Assembly: GCA_018702715.1 (NCBI GenBank)
Contig: JABIYQ010000631.1
Coordinates: 1 to 22,043, forward strand
Length of the DNA: 22,043 nt
Direction: 5' to 3'
DNA from: Desulfobacula sp.
GTDB lineage: Bacteria > Desulfobacterota > Desulfobacteria > Desulfobacterales > Desulfobacteraceae
Shown: piece after piece, positions 15,541 to 22,043 of the stretch
Numbering within the stretch: position 1 is the first letter of the stretch
Layout: every line of letters begins with the position of its first letter
Program-made: the position numbers and the translations under genes
Notes under the pieces: model-generated
Database searches by the model: none
What the model was told of the DNA's origin: nothing
Seen by the model: the letters and a program-made list of their open reading frames with translations, nothing else

Positions 15541-16371
15541 TCAGGGTTGCGCTTCCAAAAAAATATCCTCTACCGGATTCCAGGACCATTTCGGGCTCTC
15601 CTTTTCCGTGCCATAGGCCCAGATCTGGCGCAATGTCTCCGTTTGGGTATTTTGTGCTCCGTGGATCTGCCGTTTGGGTACATAGAGGGCACACCCCGGC
15701 GTTACATCTATGGTTTCATCTCCGCTGAACATCACACCACGACCCGCAATGGTGAAAAAAATTTCAGGCTGATCATGAAAATGGCGTGAGTAGCGAACAT
15801 TTTCAGGAACTTTCATGGTTCCATAATTCATTTCCGGATGATTGCCGTGCTTCTCGTCAAAGAGTGTTTTCCAGAGCATGCCTTTGCTGCCTTTGGATGG
15901 TTCCCAATATTGCCAGGGAACAAAATCATCGGCGATAGCCCATCGGGTTTCGGAAAGATTTACAATATCAAACAGGGCGGCGTTTTCTTCGCAGGAAAGT
16001 TCCGTTGTAACATCTGTTCCGAGTTTCTCGCAGGCATATGTGTAGACATAACGCAAAGGTTCATTGCCGACCACTTCATAGGCATGGGGTACGTCCCCTG
16101 GAACAAAATCAGCAGAATCAGGTCCAAGCTCAATCCGCCTTTTCCCGAGTCTGGACCATACACGACCGGATAGGATATAGTTGCACTGGGCATGGGCATG
16201 GGTATGCAACGGCAGAACAGAAGCCGGATCCAGTTCAGCATAACCCAGAAGGAACTCCCGGCAACCGCAGGTATCCATGCTCAATAAATTTTTCCAGCGA
16301 AGCGGCCCAAGCTTTGAATCGTTAAAACAATGCCAGTCAACATCGGAAATATGAATCGCTTTTTTTAACAT
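15541..16371 (-). CDS. Bicupin (two cupin_2 domains) protein
   Basis: The only well-supported gene on the - strand; 276 residues and two cupin barrels. Domain 1 (about 40-115) has LHTHAHAQCNYILSGRV (H56, H58) and PGDVPHAYE (H96), but lacks the usual Glu of the HxHx(3-4)E motif. Domain 2 (about 180-255) has the full motif RHFHDQPEIFFTIAGRG (H197, H199, E203) and VPKRQIHGAQ (H237), so it probably holds the catalytic or structural metal. Bicupins include dioxygenases, isomerases and DMSP lyases; nothing here selects one. An AAGGAG motif lies about 11 nt upstream of the ATG on the - strand (around 16383-16388). Its 3' end meets a hairpin repeat. A tiny ORF with a strong ribosome binding site lies upstream on the same strand. 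Confidence 0.85.
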   Translation of the reverse strand: MLKKAIHISDVDWHCFNDSKLGPLRWKNLLSMDTCGCREFLLGYAELDPASVLPLHTHAHAQCNYILSGRVWSRLGKRRIELGPDSADFVPGDVPHAYEVVGNEPLRYVYTYACEKLGTDVTTELSCEENAALFDIVNLSETRWAIADDFVPWQYWEPSKGSKGMLWKTLFDEKHGNHPEMNYGTMKVPENVRYSRHFHDQPEIFFTIAGRGVMFSGDETIDVTPGCALYVPKRQIHGAQNTQTETLRQIWAYGTEKESPKWSWNPVEDIFLEAQP

Positions 16372-16467
16372 GAAAAAATACTCTCCTTGTTTATGGTGCC
16401 GCCCTCATATGGCTATGATAGGCGGATACTTTTTGTTAAAAGTACAAATTCTAACCTTGATAGGGCT

Positions 16468-16524
16468 TTAAATCAGGGATTCCAAGGAGTCGGAAGGTTC
16501 TGATGCTTTAAAAGTATCAACCAT
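16468..16524 (-). CDS. Possible 18-residue leader peptide or truncated gene start
   Basis: On the - strand, AAAAGGAGA (16531-16539) stands 6 nt before an ATG that opens MVDTFKASEPSDSLESLI and then a stop. The ribosome binding site is as good as that of any gene in the window, but the peptide matches nothing I know. It is either a leader peptide for the downstream bicupin gene, about 97 nt further on, or the truncated start of a lost gene. Confidence 0.3.
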   Translation of the reverse strand: MVDTFKASEPSDSLESLI

Positions 16525-16652
16525 TTGATTTCTCCTTTTCAATAGAGCTATTCAAATATTAAAAACTGATGCTTACTTAATTTGTAACTGTTTTAAAAGA
16601 ATTTGAAAAGAACTATTATGTGTTATCTTATTTCTGTCCCATTTGTGATCCT

Positions 16653-16690
16653 TGATCCTCCCTCAAAAAACTGAAGGCCAATTTAAGCCA
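16653..16690 (+). repeat. IS3-like left-end remnant, copy C
   Basis: TGATCCTCCCTCAAAAAACT continuing GAAGGCCAATTTAAGCC. It is closest to the copy at 6023 and in the same direction as all three. No transposase frame follows within the spacer. Confidence 0.5.
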
Positions 16691-16804
16691 ACATTCAAAT
16701 ATTATCCAACAATGCTCTTATACACAGATGGAAACTTTGCTATACTTCGTTCCCACTGGTGAAGAGCAGTATTAGCATGTTACCGGCAAAAACAAGAATT
16801 TGTG

Positions 16805-16834
16805 TTGTAAAAATTTTGGATCTTCTTATATAAT
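16805..16834 (+). promoter_or_regulatory. Putative sigma-70-type promoter for the serine hydrolase gene
   Basis: TTGTAA (16805-16810) and a consensus TATAAT (16829-16834) are separated by 18 nt, within an AT-rich stretch 28 nt upstream of the start codon. The -10 match is perfect and the -35 is fair. A short, AGGAG-containing leader follows. Confidence 0.4.
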
Positions 16835-16861
16835 TAATATAATTTATATTTAGGAGCATGT

Positions 16862-17908
16862 ATGAAAAGCGTATCTCTTTTACTACTAAACATTGCTTTA
16901 TTTGTAAGCTTAAGTCATGCAATAGCAGATTCAGCAGAGTTATATTTTCCAACTGTTACAAGCAAGTGGGAGACAATATCACCAGAAAGAGCTGGCATTA
17001 AACCTCAAAAACTACAAAAGTTTATTGAATATGCCAAAAAACAGAATTCTACAGGACTCATTATTTTATACGAGGGTCGGATTCTAACAGAACAAAACTG
17101 GAAAATTAAGCTGCAAAAAAGAGAGTCTTATAGGGGCTTTTTTATTGAAATAACTTCTGATGGTAGAACCATAGAAGATGTGGCATCAATTCAGAAAAGT
17201 ATAATTTCCTTCATTGCTTGCGTTGCAAGGGATCAAGGTAAATTAGATATTAACCAAACTGTATCAAATTATATTGGCACAGGATGGTCTAGAGCCTCAC
17301 TTTCACAAGAAAATGAAATTACGGTCAGACATTTGTTAACAATGTCGAGTGGTCTTACAAAAACACTTGGTTTCCAGGCTCCTGCAGGATCTATTTGGAA
17401 ATATAATAATAGGGCATATAGTAAAATGGTTCCAATATTAGAAGCTGCGATTGGAATGAGTATATCAAGATTGACAACCGATTGGCTAACCAGACCCACA
17501 GGGATGCATGAAAGTCGATGGGTATCACGAAAATGGATCAAAGACTCCCATGATGCCAACAAGATCGGTTTTGCTACATCTGCAAGAGATCTCGCAAAAT
17601 TTGGATTATTGATCCTTGCTAATGGAACATGGGATGGACATGCAATAATTAAAAACCCCAAGTTTCTATTTGAAGCGCTGGAACCATCGCAGGATCTAAA
17701 TCCAAATTATGGATTTCTTTGGTGGTTGAATGCTAAAAATAAAAATCCATATGTACCAAGCGATGCTGTCTGGGCATTGGGATATTTAGAGCGAATTGTC
17801 TTGGTCATTCCCAGTAAACGATTTGTTTGTGTAAGAATTGGAAACAAAGCCGAAAAAAACTTTAGGCGTAAATTTTCAAAATTGTTTAATGCTGCCTTGT
17901 CTAAATGA
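16862..17908 (+). CDS. Exported serine hydrolase (class C beta-lactamase/DD-peptidase-like)
   Basis: A 348-residue protein with a signal peptide (SVSLLLLNIALFVSLSHA, cleavage near residue 20-24), so periplasmic. It has the beta-lactamase-fold motifs SIQK (S109, K112; SxxK) and YNN (Y181, N183; YxN), plus the HLLTMSSGL block (157-165) that follows the active-site helix in EstB/AmpC-like enzymes. The third KTG-type motif is not evident; the corresponding strand reads WALGYLERIVLVIP. Members are more often esterases or peptidases than true beta-lactamases, so no antibiotic resistance should be inferred. AGGAG at 16852-16856 precedes the ATG. The gene appears monocistronic. Confidence 0.87.
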   Translation: MKSVSLLLLNIALFVSLSHAIADSAELYFPTVTSKWETISPERAGIKPQKLQKFIEYAKKQNSTGLIILYEGRILTEQNWKIKLQKRESYRGFFIEITSDGRTIEDVASIQKSIISFIACVARDQGKLDINQTVSNYIGTGWSRASLSQENEITVRHLLTMSSGLTKTLGFQAPAGSIWKYNNRAYSKMVPILEAAIGMSISRLTTDWLTRPTGMHESRWVSRKWIKDSHDANKIGFATSARDLAKFGLLILANGTWDGHAIIKNPKFLFEALEPSQDLNPNYGFLWWLNAKNKNPYVPSDAVWALGYLERIVLVIPSKRFVCVRIGNKAEKNFRRKFSKLFNAALSK

Positions 17909-17933
17909 AAACGTAAATAAGGAATCTCTAACT

Positions 17934-18017
17934 TTGCAAAAAGAATATCAGCATTCTGATATTGCTGACTACCTGAGAAATAGCCTGGAAAATAAGTTCT
18001 CAAATAACCTTAAATAG
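17934..18017 (+). CDS. Possible 27-residue ORF of unknown nature
   Basis: A TTG at 17934, ten nt after AAGGA (17919-17923), opens LQKEYQHSDIADYLRNSLENKFSNNLK before a TAG. The composition is protein-like and helical, but with this length it may be a gene remnant or chance. No family is recognised. Confidence 0.15.
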   Translation: MQKEYQHSDIADYLRNSLENKFSNNLK

Positions 18018-18133
18018 ACCTTTTTCGTTCGAAATCGGGTTTTTATAAAATTATAACATTTAGTCTTGCCAGGCCAGGTAAACCTCTTATTATTACTTTC
18101 TGAGTGAAGCAAAATATAATAAGGAGACACTTA

Positions 18134-18757
18134 ATGGGCCTACTAAATTTATTACTCAACAACCCCCTCACCTTCATCCTCATCGCTATACCACTGATGT
18201 ATGCCATTATTTTTCATGAACTGGCGCATGGATGGGTTGCCTTTCGCATGGGCGATTCAACGGCTAAACATCTCGGCCGTCTGAGCCTTAATCCTCTCAA
18301 ACACCTCGATCCCATGGGAACCATCATGCTGTTTATTTTCGGGTTTGGCTGGGCAAAGCCCGTGCCGGTAAACTTTAGTAATATTCGTGATTACCGCAAG
18401 GGGATGATACTGGTCTCTTCTGCCGGAATCATCGCGAACATGATACTGGCGTTTATTGCTCTTTTCCTGTACAGCCTGCTGTCTCCTTCGGAATCAAGCA
18501 TGCATGGACAGCTCCTGTATTTTTTTGCAAGGATTAACATCATCCTGGCAGCTTTTAACCTGATACCGATACCGCCCCTTGACGGGTCGAAAATTCTCCT
18601 GGGATTTGCTCCCCCCAATGTTCAGGCATATCTATTACGCCTGGAACGGTTTGGTTTTTTTATAATTATCGGGCTGCTTTATCTAGGAATTTTAGATCCT
18701 GTTATTGATTTCTTACAGGGGATCATTCTGGTGGTGATTAGTTTGCTGCTGCCTTAA
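18134..18757 (+). CDS. Site-2 protease family membrane metalloprotease (M50)
   Basis: The start ATG 18134 is preceded by AAGGAG (18121-18126); a GTG 30 nt earlier would only add a charged leader over the ribosome binding site. The 207-residue protein has about five or six membrane segments. The zinc motif HELAH (H28, E29, H32) lies in the first helices and the third ligand is in NLIPIPPLDGSK (D150). The block LGRLSLNPLKHLDPMGT is typical of compact YwhC-like site-2 proteases without PDZ or CBS domains. These cleave substrates within the membrane; the target here is unknown. It lies 30 nt upstream of the DUF2235 gene and is probably co-transcribed with it. Confidence 0.93.
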   Translation: MGLLNLLLNNPLTFILIAIPLMYAIIFHELAHGWVAFRMGDSTAKHLGRLSLNPLKHLDPMGTIMLFIFGFGWAKPVPVNFSNIRDYRKGMILVSSAGIIANMILAFIALFLYSLLSPSESSMHGQLLYFFARINIILAAFNLIPIPPLDGSKILLGFAPPNVQAYLLRLERFGFFIIIGLLYLGILDPVIDFLQGIILVVISLLLP

Positions 18758-18787
18758 GGACTAATTTGAATATAAGGAGATAAAACA

Positions 18788-19825
18788 ATGGCAAATATCG
18801 TTATCTGTGCAGATGGCACATGGAACCGTCCAGAAGAAGATATTGAAAAAAATTTTCCGACCAATGTCCTCAAACTTGCCCGCGCAGTCAAACCATCTGC
18901 CGAAGGTGTCAAACAGCATGTCTTTTATGACTGGGGATTGGGTTCATATCATAACAGTGTAAGTGCTGGTGCAACGGGTCGCGGCATCCATAAAAATATC
19001 CTGGACGGGTATCGTTATATCGTTCAGAACTATGACCCGGATGACCATATTTACTTGTTTGGTTTCAGTAGAGGGGCATACACTGTAAGGGCTTTGAGTG
19101 GCTTGATAAACAACTGCGGTATATTGAAGAGAGCTGATGCCAATCTTATTTCCCAAGCCTGGAAAATATACAAAAGTCCATCTGCAAAGAACCAACCAAA
19201 TGCAGAAGCCGCAATATTTTTTCGAAAGAACCATTGTCATACTTCCAGAAAGGTGCATTTTGTAGGTGTCTGGGATACCGTCGGAGCTCTGGGAATTCCA
19301 TTCAGCCTGATGGGGCTTTTCGAACGCCATGATGAATTTTATGACACCAAAATGGGTTCAAATGTATCTATTACGCGTCATGCACTGGCAATTGATGAGG
19401 AACGAGAGGATTTCGAACCAACTGTTTGGACTTCCAGACCGGACGTGGATTTGAAACAAGTTTGGTTTGCTGGAGTTCATTCTGATATCGGAGGTTCGTA
19501 TCCTCCTGACAAACAAACCGGGATCAGGTCATCAGATGCCCCGCTGGCATGGATGCTGGACGAAGCGACTCTTGCAGGATTAAAAATCGAGCCTCATATA
19601 AGAAAATCTTTGACCAACGGAGCAAAAGGCAAACTTCACAAATCACGTAATCATGTCTACCGTTTGAAATCTCCCTTGCATCGGCCGCTGATTATTGATG
19701 GCAAGCCCACAAGGATTCACCCCAGTGTCAAAACCCGCTATATGGCCGACAGCAGCTACTGCCCGCCGGCATTGAAAAAACTTGTTGATCAATTAGGATG
19801 GGACAACATAGATGTGGGAGAATGA
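18788..19825 (+). CDS. DUF2235 (Tle1-like) alpha/beta hydrolase
   Basis: A 345-residue protein matching the DUF2235 family over its whole length. It starts NIVICADGTWN, has the nucleophile elbow LFGFSRGAYTVRAL with S94, VGVWDTVGALG (159-169, D163), and FAGVHSDIGGSYP (228-239, H231), giving a plausible Ser-Asp-His triad. Known relatives include Tle1 phospholipase effectors of type VI secretion, but those occur with VgrG/PAAR or immunity genes, none of which are here. This stand-alone form is more likely a housekeeping or stress esterase/lipase. There is no signal peptide. AAGGAG at 18775-18780 precedes the ATG. Upstream is a site-2 protease gene, downstream a broken second alpha/beta hydrolase. 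Confidence 0.9.
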   Translation: MANIVICADGTWNRPEEDIEKNFPTNVLKLARAVKPSAEGVKQHVFYDWGLGSYHNSVSAGATGRGIHKNILDGYRYIVQNYDPDDHIYLFGFSRGAYTVRALSGLINNCGILKRADANLISQAWKIYKSPSAKNQPNAEAAIFFRKNHCHTSRKVHFVGVWDTVGALGIPFSLMGLFERHDEFYDTKMGSNVSITRHALAIDEEREDFEPTVWTSRPDVDLKQVWFAGVHSDIGGSYPPDKQTGIRSSDAPLAWMLDEATLAGLKIEPHIRKSLTNGAKGKLHKSRNHVYRLKSPLHRPLIIDGKPTRIHPSVKTRYMADSSYCPPALKKLVDQLGWDNIDVGE

Positions 19826-19832
19826 TTTTTAT

Positions 19833-20035
19833 ATGTCTTTACCTGCTGAAGAGCAGCTGATAATGTAGTCATCCTATTACATGGCTCAGGCTGGCACAGC
19901 CGGTATTTTCTGCCCTTAGCCGAATTCATAAGTTCTGCGGGGCTTGCCCACTTATACTCTCCGGATTTACGGGGCCATGGCCGGTCGCCTGAAAGGCGCG
20001 GAGATGTTAAAGTTCAACCAACTAAAAGGTTGTAA
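19833..20035 (+). pseudogene. Truncated, frameshifted alpha/beta hydrolase remnant
   Basis: An ATG at 19833 begins MSLPAEEQ, then the frame is lost; from 19862 the neighbouring frame reads NVVILLHGSGWHSRYF, PLAEFISSAGLAHLYSPDL and RGHGRSPERRGDV, the classic N-terminal third of an alpha/beta hydrolase with its LHGSG oxyanion loop and DLRGHGRS. Loss of one base near 19856 (CAG-GCT to CAGCT) explains the shift. After about 20008 the match ends, and a stop follows at 20033-20035. The nucleophile region and the rest are absent, so the gene is dead. Confidence 0.75.
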
Positions 20036-20070
20036 AGATGTATTAATTATCAATAAAGGAAGGGGCGTTT

Positions 20071-21519
20071 ATGGATGAATATACCTTTTCTCACAGGTGC
20101 ATTACAGAAACCATAGAGGGTTTGCAAGAAGGCCTGATCCACTTTTCAGGACCCAGCCGGACAGCAGTGATTTACTCTATTAAACCCAATGATCCCATAT
20201 ATATTCATGATCCGCAAAACCTTCTGGCAGGTCATGAGCCCAAATTCAAAGAATTGTATATTGATACGGATAGGTGGCGAAAAAAAACCACTCTTTGTTA
20301 TGATAAAAAAAAGTTCAGCAACCTGATCCCGGTGAAAAACCTGGAGTTGGCCGGGCTGATCTCGTATGGTGGCCGGTCAAGTTCTGTTGACTACCAAATG
20401 TGGTTTACCGAACACCATCCTGACATGTGTGCCATCGGCCCGACTGAAAGATGGCTGGAACAGGCTGTCTGGAGGCTCTCTCATGATGTCGCCAATGAAT
20501 CAGATCTGTATACAGGTATTTCAGGAAGTTTTTTAAAAGAATATGCAACCCATGCGGTCAGGGATTATCTGGTGGATGAAATGAATGTCCTTATTGGATG
20601 GGACACTCGGGTCAGGGTCTACCCGATTTTAGAAGCCGTTCTTAAAATATCCAGAACGCCTGAAGAAGGGGCATGGCCAAAAGGCAAACTCATTTTTGTG
20701 GAAAAGCACTCCCTTTCCAAAATGAAATTTATTGCAAAGTTTCCCAAGACAGAACAACCTGTATTAGAAAATGTTAAGCATATTCGAAAGCTACTCCAGT
20801 CCGTTGAAAACTCAGACCGGAAACTGGTGGCAGATGAGAAAACAATCATCGGCATTATCAAGGGGGACAATCCTGATTTTTCCATCACTGCCGATTTTAA
20901 AGGACGGTATGGTTTTTTAAAACTCAATGAAAATACATTGTGCTCTTTTTCAGACGGCAGTTTCAAATCAACCACCCGAAAAGCAAAGCTTGTACAGGTT
21001 GAAGAAGCATTGCTGGATTCTGATATGGATCCTGTAGATGCTTCCACTTTATTCAAGATTATTACCGGAATAGTTCACAGTGCAGCCAGGCAGCGGCATG
21101 GCTGTACCATTGTTGTTGACCTGAATGAGGCCCCTATCTTTATCTCGGGCCAAACGCTTGAAAACTCCCTTGACCTTGAAAATCATGATGATTTGGAACT
21201 GGCCAAATCTCTGTCCAAGGTGGATGGCGCTCTGCATATAGGGTCTGACTTGAAACTTCATGGATTTGCCTGTCTTCTGGACGGTAAGTATATCCCGGGT
21301 GAAAACCGAGCCCGTGGCGCCCGGTTTAATTCAGCCCTTCGGTTCACGGCAGAGCATGATAATATCATAGTCATTGTGGTCTCCTCTGATGCCCCTGTCT
21401 CAGTGATGATGGGGGGCATTGTACTGGAAATCAAAATCAAATTGAAACCTTCCATATTTTATAACGTACCTGTACTGCTCAAAAAATGGGTGACCAGCTC
21501 TGAAACGTCGTATTATTGA
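20071..21519 (+). CDS. Protein with divergent DisA-type (diadenylate cyclase-like) nucleotide-binding domain
   Basis: A 482-residue cytoplasmic protein. Residues about 1-130 form an uncharacterised N-terminal domain and 130-320 a linker or sensor region without recognised motifs. From about 330 a DisA_N-like domain begins: RQRHGCTIVVDL, then KVDGALHI (DGA at 385-387), a glycine/arginine loop RARGARFNSA (413-422), and IIVIVVSSDAPVSVMMGG (452-470). Canonical c-di-AMP synthases have DGA and GTRHRAA; here the RHR triad is replaced by GARFNSA, a variant I associate with the less-studied DisA_N proteins with N-terminal sensor domains. ATP cyclisation is therefore uncertain: it may make a nucleotide messenger or merely bind one. 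AAAGGAAGG at 20055-20063 precedes the ATG. It follows the dead hydrolase remnant. Confidence 0.75.
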   Translation: MDEYTFSHRCITETIEGLQEGLIHFSGPSRTAVIYSIKPNDPIYIHDPQNLLAGHEPKFKELYIDTDRWRKKTTLCYDKKKFSNLIPVKNLELAGLISYGGRSSSVDYQMWFTEHHPDMCAIGPTERWLEQAVWRLSHDVANESDLYTGISGSFLKEYATHAVRDYLVDEMNVLIGWDTRVRVYPILEAVLKISRTPEEGAWPKGKLIFVEKHSLSKMKFIAKFPKTEQPVLENVKHIRKLLQSVENSDRKLVADEKTIIGIIKGDNPDFSITADFKGRYGFLKLNENTLCSFSDGSFKSTTRKAKLVQVEEALLDSDMDPVDASTLFKIITGIVHSAARQRHGCTIVVDLNEAPIFISGQTLENSLDLENHDDLELAKSLSKVDGALHIGSDLKLHGFACLLDGKYIPGENRARGARFNSALRFTAEHDNIIVIVVSSDAPVSVMMGGIVLEIKIKLKPSIFYNVPVLLKKWVTSSETSYY

Positions 21520-21568
21520 TCTGTTTCAGTCTTGATAAAATGCCGCTTGTTCACTTTAAGGAAAAAAA

Positions 21569-21949
21569 ATGAATTTGAATCTAAACATTCTTGATGGCCC
21601 ATTCACAATCCATCGGCTATCTCCAAATAATGAAATCCCAAATCAAATATACCAAGGCCAATTTTACAGTATCACCAAAACTGATGAAGAAATATCAATC
21701 GTCTGTTCATCCTTAGTTCATTTGGGTTCAGAGAGTTCAGAAACCGATTGGTCCTGTATAAAAGTCCTTGGGCCTTTGGATTTCTCTTTAACCGGAATTC
21801 TGGCTGATATCTCGGCTGTTTTAGCAAAAGCTGAAATCAGCATTTTTGCAATATCAACATTTGATACTGATTATATCCTGGTAAAGTCAGAAAAACTTCC
21901 GGAGTCTAAAAAGGCACTACAAAATGCTGGGTATATTTTCAAAAATTGA
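21569..21949 (+). CDS. ACT-domain protein (CASTOR/ACT_7-like)
   Basis: A 126-residue two-lobed ACT-type protein. The C-terminal lobe holds the family hallmark WSCIKVLGPLDFSLTGILAD, then ISAVLAKAEISIFAIST and FDTDYILVKSEKL, as in bacterial relatives of the CASTOR arginine sensor. Such proteins bind amino acids or other small ligands; no catalytic motif is expected. The ligand is unknown. AAGGA (21558-21562) precedes the ATG. It lies 49 nt after the DisA-domain gene; co-transcription is possible, but a functional link is only inference. Confidence 0.9.
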   Translation: MNLNLNILDGPFTIHRLSPNNEIPNQIYQGQFYSITKTDEEISIVCSSLVHLGSESSETDWSCIKVLGPLDFSLTGILADISAVLAKAEISIFAISTFDTDYILVKSEKLPESKKALQNAGYIFKN

Positions 21950-22043
21950 AAGCATGTACACATAATCTGATGAGAAATATCATATGAACCACCCGCTGTT
22001 TTGAAGATAATTTATGAGGTAAAAAATCTCAATAAAAAATGCA

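Larger units (their letters stand above)
16372..16861. other. Gene-poor divergent spacer between the bicupin and beta-lactamase-like genes
   Basis: About 490 nt separate these divergently oriented genes. It holds an 18-residue ORF with a strong ribosome binding site on the - strand (16468-16524), an IS3-like end remnant (16653-16690), and a likely promoter for the + strand gene (16805-16834). No other coding-like frame was seen. The remnant suggests a former insertion site. Confidence 0.6.

Noticed and set aside
15439..16325. Several + strand open frames of 60-116 codons across the bicupin gene
   Set aside because: They lie antisense to a convincing bicupin with two motif-bearing domains, lack ribosome binding sites and show no family features.
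16862..17908. Beta-lactam resistance gene
   Set aside because: Only the SxxK and YxN motifs are clear and the KTG-type motif is missing; most such proteins are esterases or peptidases.
18788..19825. DUF2235 protein as a type VI secretion phospholipase effector
   Set aside because: No VgrG, PAAR, Hcp or immunity-like gene is nearby; stand-alone DUF2235 proteins are common.
18788..21519. Anti-phage nucleotide-signalling system built from the DisA-domain protein and the DUF2235 hydrolase
   Set aside because: A dead hydrolase gene separates them, no canonical effector or accessory gene is present, and the cyclase motif is divergent. Kept only as a note under the DisA-domain finding.

Overview
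The window looks like an accessory stretch of a chromosome from a moderately AT-rich anaerobic Gram-negative bacterium. The best guess is a Desulfobacteraceae-type sulfate reducer. This rests on gene content (a FeeM-like acyltransferase fused to a cyclic-nucleotide-binding domain, a B12-type radical SAM enzyme, an Fe-S old-yellow-enzyme homologue, a DUF4143 ATPase) and general codon flavour; no ribosomal or marker gene is present to confirm it. Nearly all intact genes are on the + strand, most with clear AAGGAG-type ribosome binding sites, and two or three start with TTG.

Region 1 (1-4007) is a tight three-gene operon. It holds a 5'-truncated protein with FeeM/GNAT-like, cNMP-binding and Crp-type HTH domains, then a PCMH/VAO-type FAD oxidase, then a B12-binding radical SAM enzyme. 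The gaps are only 19 and 17 nt. It looks like a small regulated biosynthetic or modification operon of unknown product.

Region 2 (4008-6521) carries rearrangement scars. A 107-bp internal piece of an old-yellow-enzyme (OYE) gene lies just upstream of an inositol-monophosphatase-family gene. The last bases and downstream flank of that phosphatase gene recur at 13920-13964, directly upstream of the intact OYE gene. An SDR dehydrogenase follows, then an IS3-like end remnant and a frameshifted small membrane-protein gene containing a 33-bp tandem repeat.

Region 3 (6522-15204) contains a DUF4143-type AAA ATPase followed by a run of mostly exported or membrane-anchored small-molecule enzymes: amidohydrolase, rhodanese-like protein, alpha/beta hydrolase, Tat-exported amidohydrolase and choloylglycine-type Ntn hydrolase. 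The cytoplasmic OYE reductase ends it. They are separated by hairpins, IS-end-like repeats and small ORFs, which suggests piecemeal acquisition rather than one pathway.

Region 4 (15205-17908) contains a TPR gene remnant, a bicupin gene on the - strand, a 490-bp gene-poor divergent spacer with another IS-end-like repeat, and an exported class-C beta-lactamase-like serine hydrolase.

Region 5 (17909-22043) contains a site-2-protease-family membrane protease, a DUF2235 hydrolase, a frameshifted and truncated alpha/beta-hydrolase remnant, a protein with a divergent DisA-type (diadenylate cyclase-like) C-terminal domain, and a CASTOR-type ACT-domain protein.

No rRNA, tRNA, CRISPR array, intact transposase or phage structural gene was found. 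The points most worth a second look are the FeeM-cNMP-HTH/oxidase/radical SAM operon, the divergent DisA-domain protein, the OYE/phosphatase duplication scars, and a small family of intergenic hairpins whose stems show compensatory changes.
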